A model generated the notes under the pieces. The model searched no databases. It was not told the DNA's origin and saw only the letters and a program-made list of their open reading frames with translations. Positions 8,568 to 15,604 of a stretch of 40,568 nt of DNA are shown here, one piece after another. The stretch covers positions 1 through 40,568 of the forward strand of contig NZ_BBJX01000021.1 of the NCBI RefSeq assembly GCF_000739995.1, in the 5' to 3' direction. Source of the DNA: Comamonas granuli NBRC 101663. Its GTDB lineage: Bacteria; Pseudomonadota; Gammaproteobacteria; Burkholderiales; Burkholderiaceae_C. The stretch's first letter is position 1. Each line of letters starts with the position of its first letter. Position numbers and translations under genes: made by a program.

Positions 8568-8738
8568 ATGGGCAACAAGATCGTTACCGAAGCCGACCGC
8601 AAGTTCACCCCCCAGCCCAAGACGCCCAATGGCGTCACGCTGCCCACGCCGGGCCGCGGCCAGCGCGTGAGCCTGGAGCGCGGCTCGCACACGCGCAGCA
8701 AGAAGAACCCCGGCAAGCGCACGAAAAAGGGCGGCTGA
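8568..8738 (+). CDS. Small conserved-looking basic protein, 56 residues
   Basis: ATG at 8568 opens a 56-codon frame ending at TGA 8736-8738. The product starts MGNKIVTEADRKFTPQPKTP and ends in a lysine/arginine-rich tail (SKKNPGKRTKKGG). It has no membrane segment and is strongly basic, so nucleic-acid or ribosome binding is possible, but I do not recognise a function. A purine-rich GATAGAGATC precedes the start. The codon choice (GC3-rich) and the clean stop before a good hairpin support a real gene. It is 73 bp downstream of the acyl-CoA-binding protein gene and may be in its transcript. Confidence 0.65.
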   Translation: MGNKIVTEADRKFTPQPKTPNGVTLPTPGRGQRVSLERGSHTRSKKNPGKRTKKGG

Positions 8739-8794
8739 AGGCCCCCGGGGGCCGCGTCACCCCCCCGCTTGCAGGCCCTGCGGCCGCACCCGCA

Positions 8795-8817
8795 CAAGCC
8801 CTCTTGCCGAGGGCTTG
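8795..8817. terminator. Hairpin between convergent genes
   Basis: CAAGCCCTC and GAGGGCTTG form a perfect 9-bp stem with loop TTGCC. It lies between the 56-residue protein gene (+) and the PHA-granule gene (-), so it could act in both directions. No long T-run follows on either strand, which lowers confidence in intrinsic termination. Confidence 0.6.
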
Positions 8818-8832
8818 CTGCTTTGCAGGGCC

Positions 8833-9165
8833 TCATTTCTTGCGGTGCGCGTGCCCCTTGTGCTTCTTGGCCGCGGGCGGGTGCAGCAGGGTGTCGAGCT
8901 GCTGCGTGATCTCCTGCTCGATGCGGCCCTTGAAGGCCCCCACGAGAAAACCGAGCTCGGCGCGCAGCTCGAACTGGTCGCCCTGCACCTGCAGCGTGCC
9001 CTTGACGCCGGAGCGGCTGAAATACACCGTGTCCTGCGTATCGCCCTCCTCGTAGGCGCACTCCATGTCGAACTCTTCCTCGACCTGCTCGGCCCACAGG
9101 AAGGCGATGCGGCGCGCCTCCTCCAGGCCCAGGTGGTGGTGGCGGTGGATATGGATCACGGACAT
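8833..9165 (-). CDS. Polyhydroxyalkanoic acid system family protein
   Basis: A 110-residue protein matching the small PHA-system family (sometimes called PHA granule regulatory protein) by its histidine-rich start (MSVIHIHRHHHLGLEEARR), the central VYFSRSGVKGTLQVQGD segment, LGFLVGAFKGRIEQEI, and a basic C-terminal tail (KKHKGHAHRKK). Its role at PHA granules is inferred from the family; the molecular activity is not established. Start ATG 9165 has a strong AGGAGA seven bases upstream. It sits close to the wax-ester/TAG genes, consistent with a carbon-storage neighbourhood, although phaCAB genes are absent here. Confidence 0.82.
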   Translation of the reverse strand: MSVIHIHRHHHLGLEEARRIAFLWAEQVEEEFDMECAYEEGDTQDTVYFSRSGVKGTLQVQGDQFELRAELGFLVGAFKGRIEQEITQQLDTLLHPPAAKKHKGHAHRKK

Positions 9166-9260
9166 CGGGCGTCTCCTGCAGGGGGCTGGGGGCCGCAGTG
9201 CGCCGGGGTGCGCCTGCTGCTCGCCGGGCGGCCATGCCGCCCGTATGGGATTGGAGCCGC

Positions 9261-9266
9261 ATCATA
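9261..9266 (-). promoter_or_regulatory. Candidate -10 (TATGAT) for the PHA-system gene
   Basis: On the minus strand TTTTATGATGC contains TATGAT, one mismatch from consensus, about 95 bp before the ATG at 9165. No clear -35 is present at the right spacing. Confidence 0.35.
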
Positions 9267-9312
9267 AAACGCAGCGGGCAGAACCCGCCGCCACCTGCGG
9301 CCGCCGCGGCGC

Positions 9313-10527
9313 TCAGCCCGGTGCAGGCGCCGCGGGCCGCAGGGCCCACAGCGCGCCGGCCGACGCCAGGCCCAGCAGCGCCGTGGCACCCAGGGCCGCC
9401 GTGCCTGCGCGGTCCAGCAGCAGGCCGAACAGCAGCGGCGCGCCGGCCTGCGCCACGCGCGCAGGCACCATCAGCAGGCCCTGGCGCAGGCCATAGCCGT
9501 GTGCGCCGAACAGCACCAGGGGCAGCGTGCCCTTGGCGATGGTGAGAATGCCATTGCCCGCACCGTGCAGCAGGGTGAACACCAGGCCGGCGCCGCCGCC
9601 CGTGACGCACAGCAGCAGCGCGCCCAGGGGATGCGCCAGCGCCGCCAGGCGCGCCGACTGCAAGGGGTGCATGCGGCGCAGCAGGCCGTATTCGAGCAGG
9701 CGCGCCACCACCTGCGCCGGGCCCACCAGCGCCGCGACGCCCACCGCCACCGGCAGCGCCATGCCGCTGGCCTGCAGCAGGCGCGGCAGGTGCGCCGCCA
9801 TGGCCGTGCTGGTGAACCAGGTGGCCGCAAAGACGAAAGCCAGCAGCCAGGCCATGCGCCGCGCCGTGGCCGGCGCGGGCGGCGATCCGGGCAGGGGGGG
9901 CGCGGCCGGTGCTGCGGTGCTGCCCGCCGCCTGGGGGCGGGAGGGCGCTGCAGGCCCGTGCGCCGGCGCGCGCGGCAGCCAGGCGTTGAGCGGCAGGCCC
10001 AGCAGCAGGTGCAGCGCCGCCCAGCCCAGGCAGGTGCCGCGCCAGCCCCAATGCGCCTGCATCCAGGCCGTCAGCGGCCAGCCCACGGTGCTGGCAAAGC
10101 CAGCGATCAGCGTGATGCCCGTGATGGCGCCGCGGGCGTCCTGGCCGTAGAGGCGCACCAACGCGGCGAAGGCCGCCTCGTACAGCCCCGCGCCCATGGC
10201 CATGCCGATCAGGCCCCAGGCCAGGAACAGGCCCGCGGGGCCCTGCGCCCCGGCCAGCGCGGCCAGGCCCAGGGCGAACAGCGCATTGCTGCCCAGCAGC
10301 ACCGGGCGCCCGCCGTGGCGGTCGATGGCGTGCCCGGCCAGCGGAGCGCACAGGGCCGACACCACCAGCGCCGCGGAGAACCCGGCAAACACCAGGGCCA
10401 CCGGCACGCCCAGGCCCTCGGCCATGGGGGCGGCGAGCAGGGCCGGCAGGTAGTACGACGAGGCCCAGGCCAGGGTCTGCGCCGTGCCCAGGCGCAGCAC
10501 GGTCCAGCGCAGCGCGGCGGAGCTCAT
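9313..10527 (-). CDS. Major facilitator superfamily transporter
   Basis: A 404-residue inner-membrane protein with about 12 hydrophobic segments in two halves joined by a long Pro/Ala-rich loop (about residues 185-235, HGPAAPSRPQAAGSTAAPAA). The MFS motif between TM2 and TM3 is visible as GHAIDRHGGRPVLL (about 65-78). Related to the oxalate/formate-type and YbfB-like MFS groups only loosely; substrate unknown. It is the last gene of a likely Lrp-arsC-MFS unit (19 bp after arsC). Because of arsC one could suspect oxyanion export, but the protein is not ArsB or Acr3. Confidence 0.85.
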   Translation of the reverse strand: MSSAALRWTVLRLGTAQTLAWASSYYLPALLAAPMAEGLGVPVALVFAGFSAALVVSALCAPLAGHAIDRHGGRPVLLGSNALFALGLAALAGAQGPAGLFLAWGLIGMAMGAGLYEAAFAALVRLYGQDARGAITGITLIAGFASTVGWPLTAWMQAHWGWRGTCLGWAALHLLLGLPLNAWLPRAPAHGPAAPSRPQAAGSTAAPAAPPLPGSPPAPATARRMAWLLAFVFAATWFTSTAMAAHLPRLLQASGMALPVAVGVAALVGPAQVVARLLEYGLLRRMHPLQSARLAALAHPLGALLLCVTGGGAGLVFTLLHGAGNGILTIAKGTLPLVLFGAHGYGLRQGLLMVPARVAQAGAPLLFGLLLDRAGTAALGATALLGLASAGALWALRPAAPAPG

Positions 10528-10546
10528 GGGGCGTGGCGGCCGGTGC

Positions 10547-10918
10547 TCAGGCGGGGGCGGCGGGCGCGGGCAGGATTTCGAGCACGCGCTCCACGGGGCG
10601 GCACACGCGCGTGCCCTGCGCGGTGACGACGATGGGCCGCTGCAGCAGCTCGGGGTGCGCCGCCAGGGCGTCGAGCAGTTGCGCGTCGCTCACCCCGGGG
10701 GCGCCCAGTTGCAGCTCCTCGTACAGGCGGTGCTGGCTGCGCACGAAGGCGCGCACGCCCTGGCCGCTGGCGGCCACCAGGGCGGCCAGGCGCGCGCGCT
10801 CGGGCGGCGTGCGCAGGTACTCGATGACCTGCGGCGTGATGCCCTGCGCCCGCAGGAGCTCCAGCGTCTTGCGCGAGGTGCTGCACTGGGGGTTGTGGTA
10901 GATGGTGACGGTGTCCAT
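10547..10918 (-). CDS. arsC: Glutaredoxin-coupled arsenate reductase, ArsC family
   Basis: A 123-residue thioredoxin-fold protein of the ArsC (R773) type, which reduces arsenate to arsenite using glutathione and glutaredoxin. The active site NPQCSTSRKT places the catalytic cysteine at residue 12. The three arginines known to bind arsenate in the plasmid R773 enzyme are present at the same numbers: R60 (VRAFVR), R94 (QRPIVVT) and R107 (VCRPVE). This argues for true ArsC over YfgD- or Spx-like paralogues. There is no arsR, arsB or acr3 nearby, so it may be a stand-alone or housekeeping member. It follows the Lrp gene by 16 bp. Confidence 0.88.
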   Translation of the reverse strand: MDTVTIYHNPQCSTSRKTLELLRAQGITPQVIEYLRTPPERARLAALVAASGQGVRAFVRSQHRLYEELQLGAPGVSDAQLLDALAAHPELLQRPIVVTAQGTRVCRPVERVLEILPAPAAPA

Positions 10919-10934
10919 GGGGCAGTTCTCGGGG

Positions 10935-11414
10935 TCAGGGGTTGCGCAGGGCGCCCAGGTCCAGCGGGCGGTCTTCCAGCTCGGTGCTCAGCACCACGGT
11001 GCTGGTGGTGCGCGCCACGCCGGGGATGGACTTGATCTGGAACAGCAGGTCTTCCAGGGCCCGGGCATGGGTGGTGCGGATCTTGGCCAGGAAATCGTAC
11101 TCGCCCGCCACGCTGTGCAGCTCCACCACCTCGGGCATGGTGCGCAGGCGCGGGGCGACCTCACGGCAGTGGGCGCCGCCGTCGTTGCGGATGGCGACGA
11201 AGGCCGTGAAGCTCAGGCCCACGCGCTCGGGGTCGGCGCTGATGGAAAAGCGCCGGATCACGCCGCGCTCCAGGAGCTTTTTCACGCGCTCGTGCACGGC
11301 GGCGGTGGACAGCCCCACCTCGGCGCCGACTTCGGCGTAGGGACGGCGGCCATCCAGGCTCAGCGCCGAAATTATTCTGGCGTCAACGTCATCTATCTGA
11401 AAATTCGCTTGCAC
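10935..11414 (-). CDS. Lrp/AsnC family transcriptional regulator
   Basis: A 159-residue regulator. The N-terminal winged helix-turn-helix spans about residues 5-62 (IDDVDARIISALSLDGR, then LSTAAVHERVKKLLERGVI) and the C-terminal RAM ligand-binding/dimer domain follows (VELHSVAGEYDFLAKI, IPGVARTTSTVVLS). I chose GTG 11414: it gives the usual family length and has GAAGG six bases upstream. An in-frame ATG at 11480 would add 22 residues of unusual composition and reach to within 5 bp of the divergent gene. Divergent pairing with an EamA exporter is the common arrangement for Lrp-type control of amino-acid efflux, so regulation of that gene is inferred. Confidence 0.88.
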   Translation of the reverse strand: MQANFQIDDVDARIISALSLDGRRPYAEVGAEVGLSTAAVHERVKKLLERGVIRRFSISADPERVGLSFTAFVAIRNDGGAHCREVAPRLRTMPEVVELHSVAGEYDFLAKIRTTHARALEDLLFQIKSIPGVARTTSTVVLSTELEDRPLDLGALRNP

Positions 11415-11438
11415 TGTTGACCTTCGTGAGTAAAAATT

Positions 11439-11455
11439 CCGAATAACAACCGAAT
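11439..11455. promoter_or_regulatory. Direct CCGAAT repeat in the Lrp/EamA divergent gap
   Basis: CCGAAT occurs at 11439-11444 and again at 11450-11455, an 11-bp period or one helical turn, within an AT-rich 70-bp gap between two divergent genes. Lrp proteins often bind phased, degenerate sites in such gaps. Candidate only. Confidence 0.35.
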
Positions 11456-11484
11456 TCCGTTGATTTTCCGGTCCGTTCACGAGT

Positions 11485-12432
11485 ATGCCGACATTTTTCC
11501 GTTTGCACAGCAGAAATCCCCGCGCACTGGCCGTGGCCCTGGCGCTGCTCGTCGTCTACGTGGTCTGGGGGACGACGTATTTCGCCATCGGCATCGCCCT
11601 CGAGAGCATGCCGCCGCTGTTCATGAACGCGAGCCGCTTCCTGTGCGCCGGCGCCGTGATGCTGCTCGTCGCGCTCTGGCAGGGCCAGGCCCTGCCCACG
11701 CCCGCCCAGTGGCGCCACAGCGCGCTGGTGGGCGCGCTGATGGTTTTCCTGGCCATGAACTGCACCGGCCTGGCGCAGAAGCTGGGCATAGGCTCGGGCC
11801 TCATGGCCACGGTGGTCACGACCATGCCCATGTGGCTGGCGCTGTGGACGCGCTGGGGCGGCGAGCCGGTGCCGCTGACAAGCTGGATCGGCCTGGCGCT
11901 GGGCGTTGTGGGCGCGCTGCTGCTCGCGCTGGAGGGCGACTTCTCGGCCTCCGTGCCCGGGGCGCTGCTCGCCTTTGCCGCGCCGCTGTGCTGGAGCCTG
12001 GGCTCCTACGCTTCGCGCCGCCTGTCGCAGCCGGCGCCCGCCATGGCCTCGGCCGCGCAGTGGCTGGCGGGCGGCGCGCTGGGCCTAGTGGCCGCCCTGG
12101 TCCTGGAGCCCGCAAGCGCCATGGCGCAAGTGAGTGCCCGCTCCTGGGTCGCCTGGGCCTACCTGCTGGTGCTCGGCACGCTGGTGACGCTCAACACCTA
12201 CCTCTGGCTGCTGCAGAACGCCTCGGCGGCGCTGGCGGGCAGCTACTCGTTCGTGAACCCGGCCGTGGCCCTGCTCGTGGGCGTGGCCCTGGGCGGCGAG
12301 CGCCTCACCGGCTGGGTGTTCGCGGCGCTGCCGCTGATCGCTGCGGCGCTGGCCTTCATCCTCTACGGGCGGGCGCTGGCGCCCTGGTGGCTGCGGGCGC
12401 GGGCCGGGCTGCGCCTCGGCAAGGCGTGTTGA
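11485..12432 (+). CDS. EamA/DMT family transporter (YedA-like)
   Basis: A 315-residue inner-membrane protein with ten predicted hydrophobic segments in two EamA repeats. The first repeat carries VVWGTTYFAIGIALESMPPL, the second QNASAALAGSYSFVNPAVALL with GERLTGW, which is the drug/metabolite-exporter pattern of YedA and RhtA relatives. These export amino acids or related metabolites; the substrate here is not known. The start ATG 11485 has only a weak Shine-Dalgarno. The divergent Lrp-family gene 70 bp away is the likely regulator. Confidence 0.88.
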   Translation: MPTFFRLHSRNPRALAVALALLVVYVVWGTTYFAIGIALESMPPLFMNASRFLCAGAVMLLVALWQGQALPTPAQWRHSALVGALMVFLAMNCTGLAQKLGIGSGLMATVVTTMPMWLALWTRWGGEPVPLTSWIGLALGVVGALLLALEGDFSASVPGALLAFAAPLCWSLGSYASRRLSQPAPAMASAAQWLAGGALGLVAALVLEPASAMAQVSARSWVAWAYLLVLGTLVTLNTYLWLLQNASAALAGSYSFVNPAVALLVGVALGGERLTGWVFAALPLIAAALAFILYGRALAPWWLRARAGLRLGKAC

Positions 12433-12465
12433 CGCGGCGCAGCGGCGGATCAAAAATGCTCCGCC

Positions 12466-13764
12466 ATGGAAAGCCTGCTGCACTCCCTGCATGAGCGGTT
12501 GGCCGATCTGCCGGTACGCCTGGCGCTGGAGGTGCCGGGCGGTCGGCGGCTCGGGCCTGCCGACCCCGACGTGTGCCTGCGTCTGGCGGACCGCCGGGCC
12601 CTGCTGGCCCTGGCGGGCGGGCGTGTGGGCGATGTGGGTGCGGCCATCGTCGAGGGCCATGTGCACATGGAGGGCAGCATGCGCGCCCTCATGGCCGCCG
12701 CCGCCGGGCTGCTGGCGCACGACCCGGCGCAGGACCATACCGGCTGGTGGACGCGCGCCCTGGCGCGCGCGCGCTCGCTGCTGGTGCACACGGTGGTGCG
12801 CGATGCGCGCCACGTGCAGTTCCACTACGACCTGTCGGACGCATTCTTCGCCCTGTGGCTGGACCCGCTGCGCGTGTACTCGTGCGCCTACTTCCGCACG
12901 CCCGGCCTGACGCTGGCGCAGGCGCAGCAGGCCAAGCTCGACCACATCTGCCGTAAGCTGCGCCTGGCTCCCGGCGACCGCCTGCTCGATGTGGGCGCAG
13001 GCTGGGGCGGTCTGCTGCTGTGGGCGGCCCAGCACTATGGGGTGCAGGCCACGGGCATCACCCTGTCGCGCAACCAGCACGCGCATGTGCAAGGCCGGAT
13101 CGCCGAGCTCGGCCTGCAGGGGCGCGTGCGCATGCTGCTGTGCGACTACCGCACGCTGCAGGAGCCGCAGCCGTTCGACCGCATCGCCTCGGTCGGCATG
13201 TTCGAGCACGTGGGGCGTGCGCACATGGGGCGCTACTTCGAGACCCTGCGCGGCCTGCTGCGGCCCGGCGGCCTGCTGCTGAACCACGGCATCACCGCCG
13301 CGGGCGTGGACAACACCGAGCTCGGAGCGGGGATGGGCGAGTTCATCGAGGAGTACATCTTCCCCGGCGGCGAGCTGCTGCATGTGAGCGCGGCGCTGCA
13401 TGCGCTGGCACGCGCGGGCCTGGAGATGGTGGACACCGAGAACCTGCGCCCCCACTACGCGCGCACGCTGTGGGCCTGGTCCGACGCGCTGGAGGCCGTG
13501 CTGCCGCGGGCGCACGCGATCCTTGCGGAGCAGTCCGGCCCCGAGCAGGCCGGCAAGGCGCTGCGCGCCTACCGCCTGTACCTGGCGGGCAGTGCGCTGG
13601 GTTTCGAGCGCGGCTGGCTGGCGCTGCACCAGATCCTCGCGTCGCGGCCCGACGGCGCGGCGCAGCGGGGCGCACAATCGGACTATCCTTTCACCCGCGA
13701 CTACATGTATTCCCAGGAGGCGCCATGCTCTACAAATTCAAGTCCCGTGCCACGGCCGACGTGA
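12466..13764 (+). CDS. Cyclopropane-fatty-acyl-phospholipid synthase family methyltransferase
   Basis: A 432-residue SAM-dependent enzyme of the Cfa family, which methylenates unsaturated acyl chains of membrane phospholipids. Seen: VQFHYDLSDAFFALWLDP and VYSCAYF (about 122-147, the lipid-side motif), the SAM loop LLDVGAGWGG (about 174-183), GITLSRNQHAHV, and SVGMFEHVGRAHMGRYF (about 242-258). The N-terminal 110 residues form the usual helical lipid-binding domain. The last 13 or so residues (EAPCSTNSSPVPRPT) are low in conservation signal and are encoded in the 40-bp overlap with the next gene, including that gene's Shine-Dalgarno. Start ATG 12466 lacks a clear Shine-Dalgarno. Could be a CFA-like enzyme modifying another lipid. 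Confidence 0.85.
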   Translation: MESLLHSLHERLADLPVRLALEVPGGRRLGPADPDVCLRLADRRALLALAGGRVGDVGAAIVEGHVHMEGSMRALMAAAAGLLAHDPAQDHTGWWTRALARARSLLVHTVVRDARHVQFHYDLSDAFFALWLDPLRVYSCAYFRTPGLTLAQAQQAKLDHICRKLRLAPGDRLLDVGAGWGGLLLWAAQHYGVQATGITLSRNQHAHVQGRIAELGLQGRVRMLLCDYRTLQEPQPFDRIASVGMFEHVGRAHMGRYFETLRGLLRPGGLLLNHGITAAGVDNTELGAGMGEFIEEYIFPGGELLHVSAALHALARAGLEMVDTENLRPHYARTLWAWSDALEAVLPRAHAILAEQSGPEQAGKALRAYRLYLAGSALGFERGWLALHQILASRPDGAAQRGAQSDYPFTRDYMYSQEAPCSTNSSPVPRPT

Positions 13765-14039
13765 TCATGCTCGAACCCAACGGCCGCCAGCTCGTGCAGA
13801 TCATGGGCAAGGAGCCGGGCGCGAGCGGCATCGTCACCGTGGAGCAGATCCCGGCCGCCATTGCCGCCATCGAGGCCGCCATTGCCGCCGAAGAGCGTGC
13901 CCTGGCCCAGGCTGAGCAGGAGAGTGAGGGCGAAGGCGTGCTCGAACGCCCCGAGCCCGTGCACCTGCGCCAGCGCGCGGCGCCCCTGCTCGACATGCTG
14001 CGCCGCAGCGCCGCCGCCGAGCGCGAAGTGACCTGGTGA
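13725..14039 (+). CDS. DUF1840 domain protein
   Basis: A 104-residue cytoplasmic protein of the DUF1840 family, recognised by the start MLYKFKSRATADVIMLEPNG and QLVQIMGKEPGASGIVTVEQ. The central part is alanine- and glutamate-rich (AIAAIEAAIAAEERALAQAE), likely helical, and the C-terminus carries PLLDMLRRSAAA. Function unknown. The start is fixed by a consensus AGGAGG at 13715-13720, five bases upstream. It overlaps the Cfa-like gene by 40 bp in another frame and is probably in the same transcript. Confidence 0.85.
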   Translation: MLYKFKSRATADVIMLEPNGRQLVQIMGKEPGASGIVTVEQIPAAIAAIEAAIAAEERALAQAEQESEGEGVLERPEPVHLRQRAAPLLDMLRRSAAAEREVTW

Positions 14040-14098
14040 TTTTTTGTTCAAAACGCCTTCTGTCGCCCGCTGGGTAAGCGCAAGCAGCTATCAATAGA
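14040..14098 (+). repeat. Stop-associated hairpin repeat, copy 3 (diverged)
   Basis: Starts on the base after the DUF1840 stop with a T-rich stretch, then a degraded stem and the hallmark GGTAAGCGCAAGCAGCTATCAATAG. Forward orientation, between convergent genes. Confidence 0.55.
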
Positions 14099-14198
14099 GG
14101 AGCATTTCAGCACCGTGCGCCGTCCAATCGCACGGGATGCTGGCGGGCTTCAGATCGGCAGACGCCGTGGAGCGGGCTTGGCCCGGCCACTGGCGGCG

Positions 14199-14254
14199 TC
14201 CCCCTTCCCGTAGCGCGCAGCGCGGAGAGAGAAGGGGGAAGGCGCGTCAGCGCC
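14199..14254. repeat. GC-rich double hairpin, possible second repeat family or terminator
   Basis: TCCCCCTTC (14199-14207) pairs perfectly with GAAGGGGGA (14231-14239) around a loop containing CGCGCAGCGCG, and GGCGC-GTCA-GCGCC (14241-14254) follows at once. The element ends 11 bp before the 3' end of the PaaK-like gene. I recall near-identical sequences scattered in Acidovorax-type genomes, but only one copy is in this window. The rest of the 14040-14265 gap shows no gene. Confidence 0.5.
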
Positions 14255-14265
14255 TCAGGGGGATG

Positions 14266-15513
14266 TCACTGGTAACTGCGCGCGTCCTCGATGACCTTGC
14301 CGTCGTTGGGCAGGCTGCCCGGGGCGACCATCTGGACCTCGCCGCGCAGCTTGGTCACCTCGCGCACGGCGTCCTGCAACTGCAGGGCCAGGCCACCCGA
14401 GGTTTCGGTGGTTTCCACCTGCAGCACCATCTGGTCATTGGCCATCGCGCCGCTGACGACCAGGCGTGCGCGCTGCACCTGTGGAAAGCGCTTGACGATG
14501 GCCGCGACCTGGCCCGGGTGCACGAACATGCCGCGCACCTTGGTGGTCTGGTCCGCCCGGCCCATCCAGCCCTTGATGCGCGTGGCCGTGCGGCCCGTGG
14601 GGCAGGCGCCGGGCAGCACGGCGGAGAGGTCGCCGGTGCCAAAGCGGATCAGCGGGTAGTCGGTATTGAGCGTGGTGACCACGAGCTCGCCCACCTCGCC
14701 CTCGGGCACGGGGTCGCCGGTGCCGGGGCGCACGATTTCGACGATCACATGCTCATCGAGCACCAGGCCTTCGCGCGCCGCGGTCTCGTAGGCGATCAGG
14801 CCCAGGTCGGCGGTGGCGTAGCACTGGTAGCCCGCGATGCCGCGCTCCAGGAACCAGTCGCGCAGCGAGGGCGGGAAGGCCTCGGCCGAGAGCAGGGCCT
14901 TGGTCACGCTGGGCAGGGGCACGCCCATTTCTGCCGCTTTCTCCACGATGATCTTGAGAAAGCTGGGCGTGCCGATGTAGCCCGCGGGGCGCAGCTCGGC
15001 CATGGCCTGCACCTGCTGCTCCGTCTGGCCCGTGCCGCCGGGAAACACCGTGCAGCCCAGCGCGTGCGCGCCGGTCTCCATCATGGAGCCCGCCGGCACG
15101 AAGTGGTAGGAAAAGCAGTTGTGGATCAGCTCGCCCGCGCGAAAGCCTGCGGCGTGGATGGCGCGCGCCATGCGCCAGTAGTCGCGCCGCGTGCCCTCGG
15201 GCTCGTAGATCGGGCCGGGGCTGGCGAACACGCGCGGCATCTGCGCGCCGAAGCCAGTGGCGGCAAAGCCGCCGAAGGGCGTGCTGGCGCGCCGGGCCTG
15301 CTGGCGCTCGAGCAGCTCGTGCTTGCGCGTGACGGGCAGGCGGGCCAGCGCCGCGCGGCTGGTGATGGTGCGGGCATCCACGCCCGCCAGGATGTCGGCG
15401 AAGGCCGTGCTGGCCTGCTGGGCGTGGGCGATCTGCTGCGGCAGGGCGGCCAGCAGGGCGGCCTCGCGCTCTGCGGGGGTGCGGGTTTCCAGGGCGTCGT
15501 AGTGCTTGCTCAT
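14266..15513 (-). CDS. PaaK-like AMP-binding protein (phenylacetate-CoA ligase family), degenerate P-loop
   Basis: A 415-residue member of the PaaK branch of adenylate-forming enzymes, which activate aromatic or other carboxylic acids to CoA thioesters. Family blocks: LIHNCFSYHFVPAG (about 129-142), GCTVFPGGTGQTEQQ, YATADLGLIAYE, GELVVTTLNTDYPLIRFGTGDL, and the C-terminal hinge TRIKGWMGRADQTTKVRGMFV. Where PaaK has a Ser/Thr/Gly-rich ATP loop (SSGTTG), this protein has VFASPGPIYEPEG, so the loop is altered; activity as a ligase is therefore not certain. Start ATG 15513 has AAGGAG upstream. Last gene of the ABC/CoA-ligase unit. Confidence 0.82.
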   Translation of the reverse strand: MSKHYDALETRTPAEREAALLAALPQQIAHAQQASTAFADILAGVDARTITSRAALARLPVTRKHELLERQQARRASTPFGGFAATGFGAQMPRVFASPGPIYEPEGTRRDYWRMARAIHAAGFRAGELIHNCFSYHFVPAGSMMETGAHALGCTVFPGGTGQTEQQVQAMAELRPAGYIGTPSFLKIIVEKAAEMGVPLPSVTKALLSAEAFPPSLRDWFLERGIAGYQCYATADLGLIAYETAAREGLVLDEHVIVEIVRPGTGDPVPEGEVGELVVTTLNTDYPLIRFGTGDLSAVLPGACPTGRTATRIKGWMGRADQTTKVRGMFVHPGQVAAIVKRFPQVQRARLVVSGAMANDQMVLQVETTETSGGLALQLQDAVREVTKLRGEVQMVAPGSLPNDGKVIEDARSYQ

Positions 15514-15549
15514 GCCAGGGTCTCCTTGGCGTGTGGGATTTTTGGGTCG

Positions 15550-15604
15550 AAAAAGGCCCCGACGCAGACAGGGTAAGCGCCAGCAGCTATCAAAAGAATA
15601 GTGA
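15550..15604 (+). repeat. Stop-associated hairpin repeat, copy 4
   Basis: Forward copy in the 91-bp gap between livF and the PaaK-like gene (same operon, minus strand). It has the GGTAAGCGCCAGCAGCTATC core and an AT-rich end, CTATCAAAAGAATAG, that touches the livF stop codon (15605-15607). Inside an operon it may reduce read-through or act as an mRNA 3' end. Confidence 0.6.

Noticed and set aside
11415-11480. A 22-residue N-terminal extension of the Lrp regulator from ATG 11480
   Set aside because: It would fill the divergent promoter region; the GTG at 11414 has GAAGG at proper distance and gives family length.
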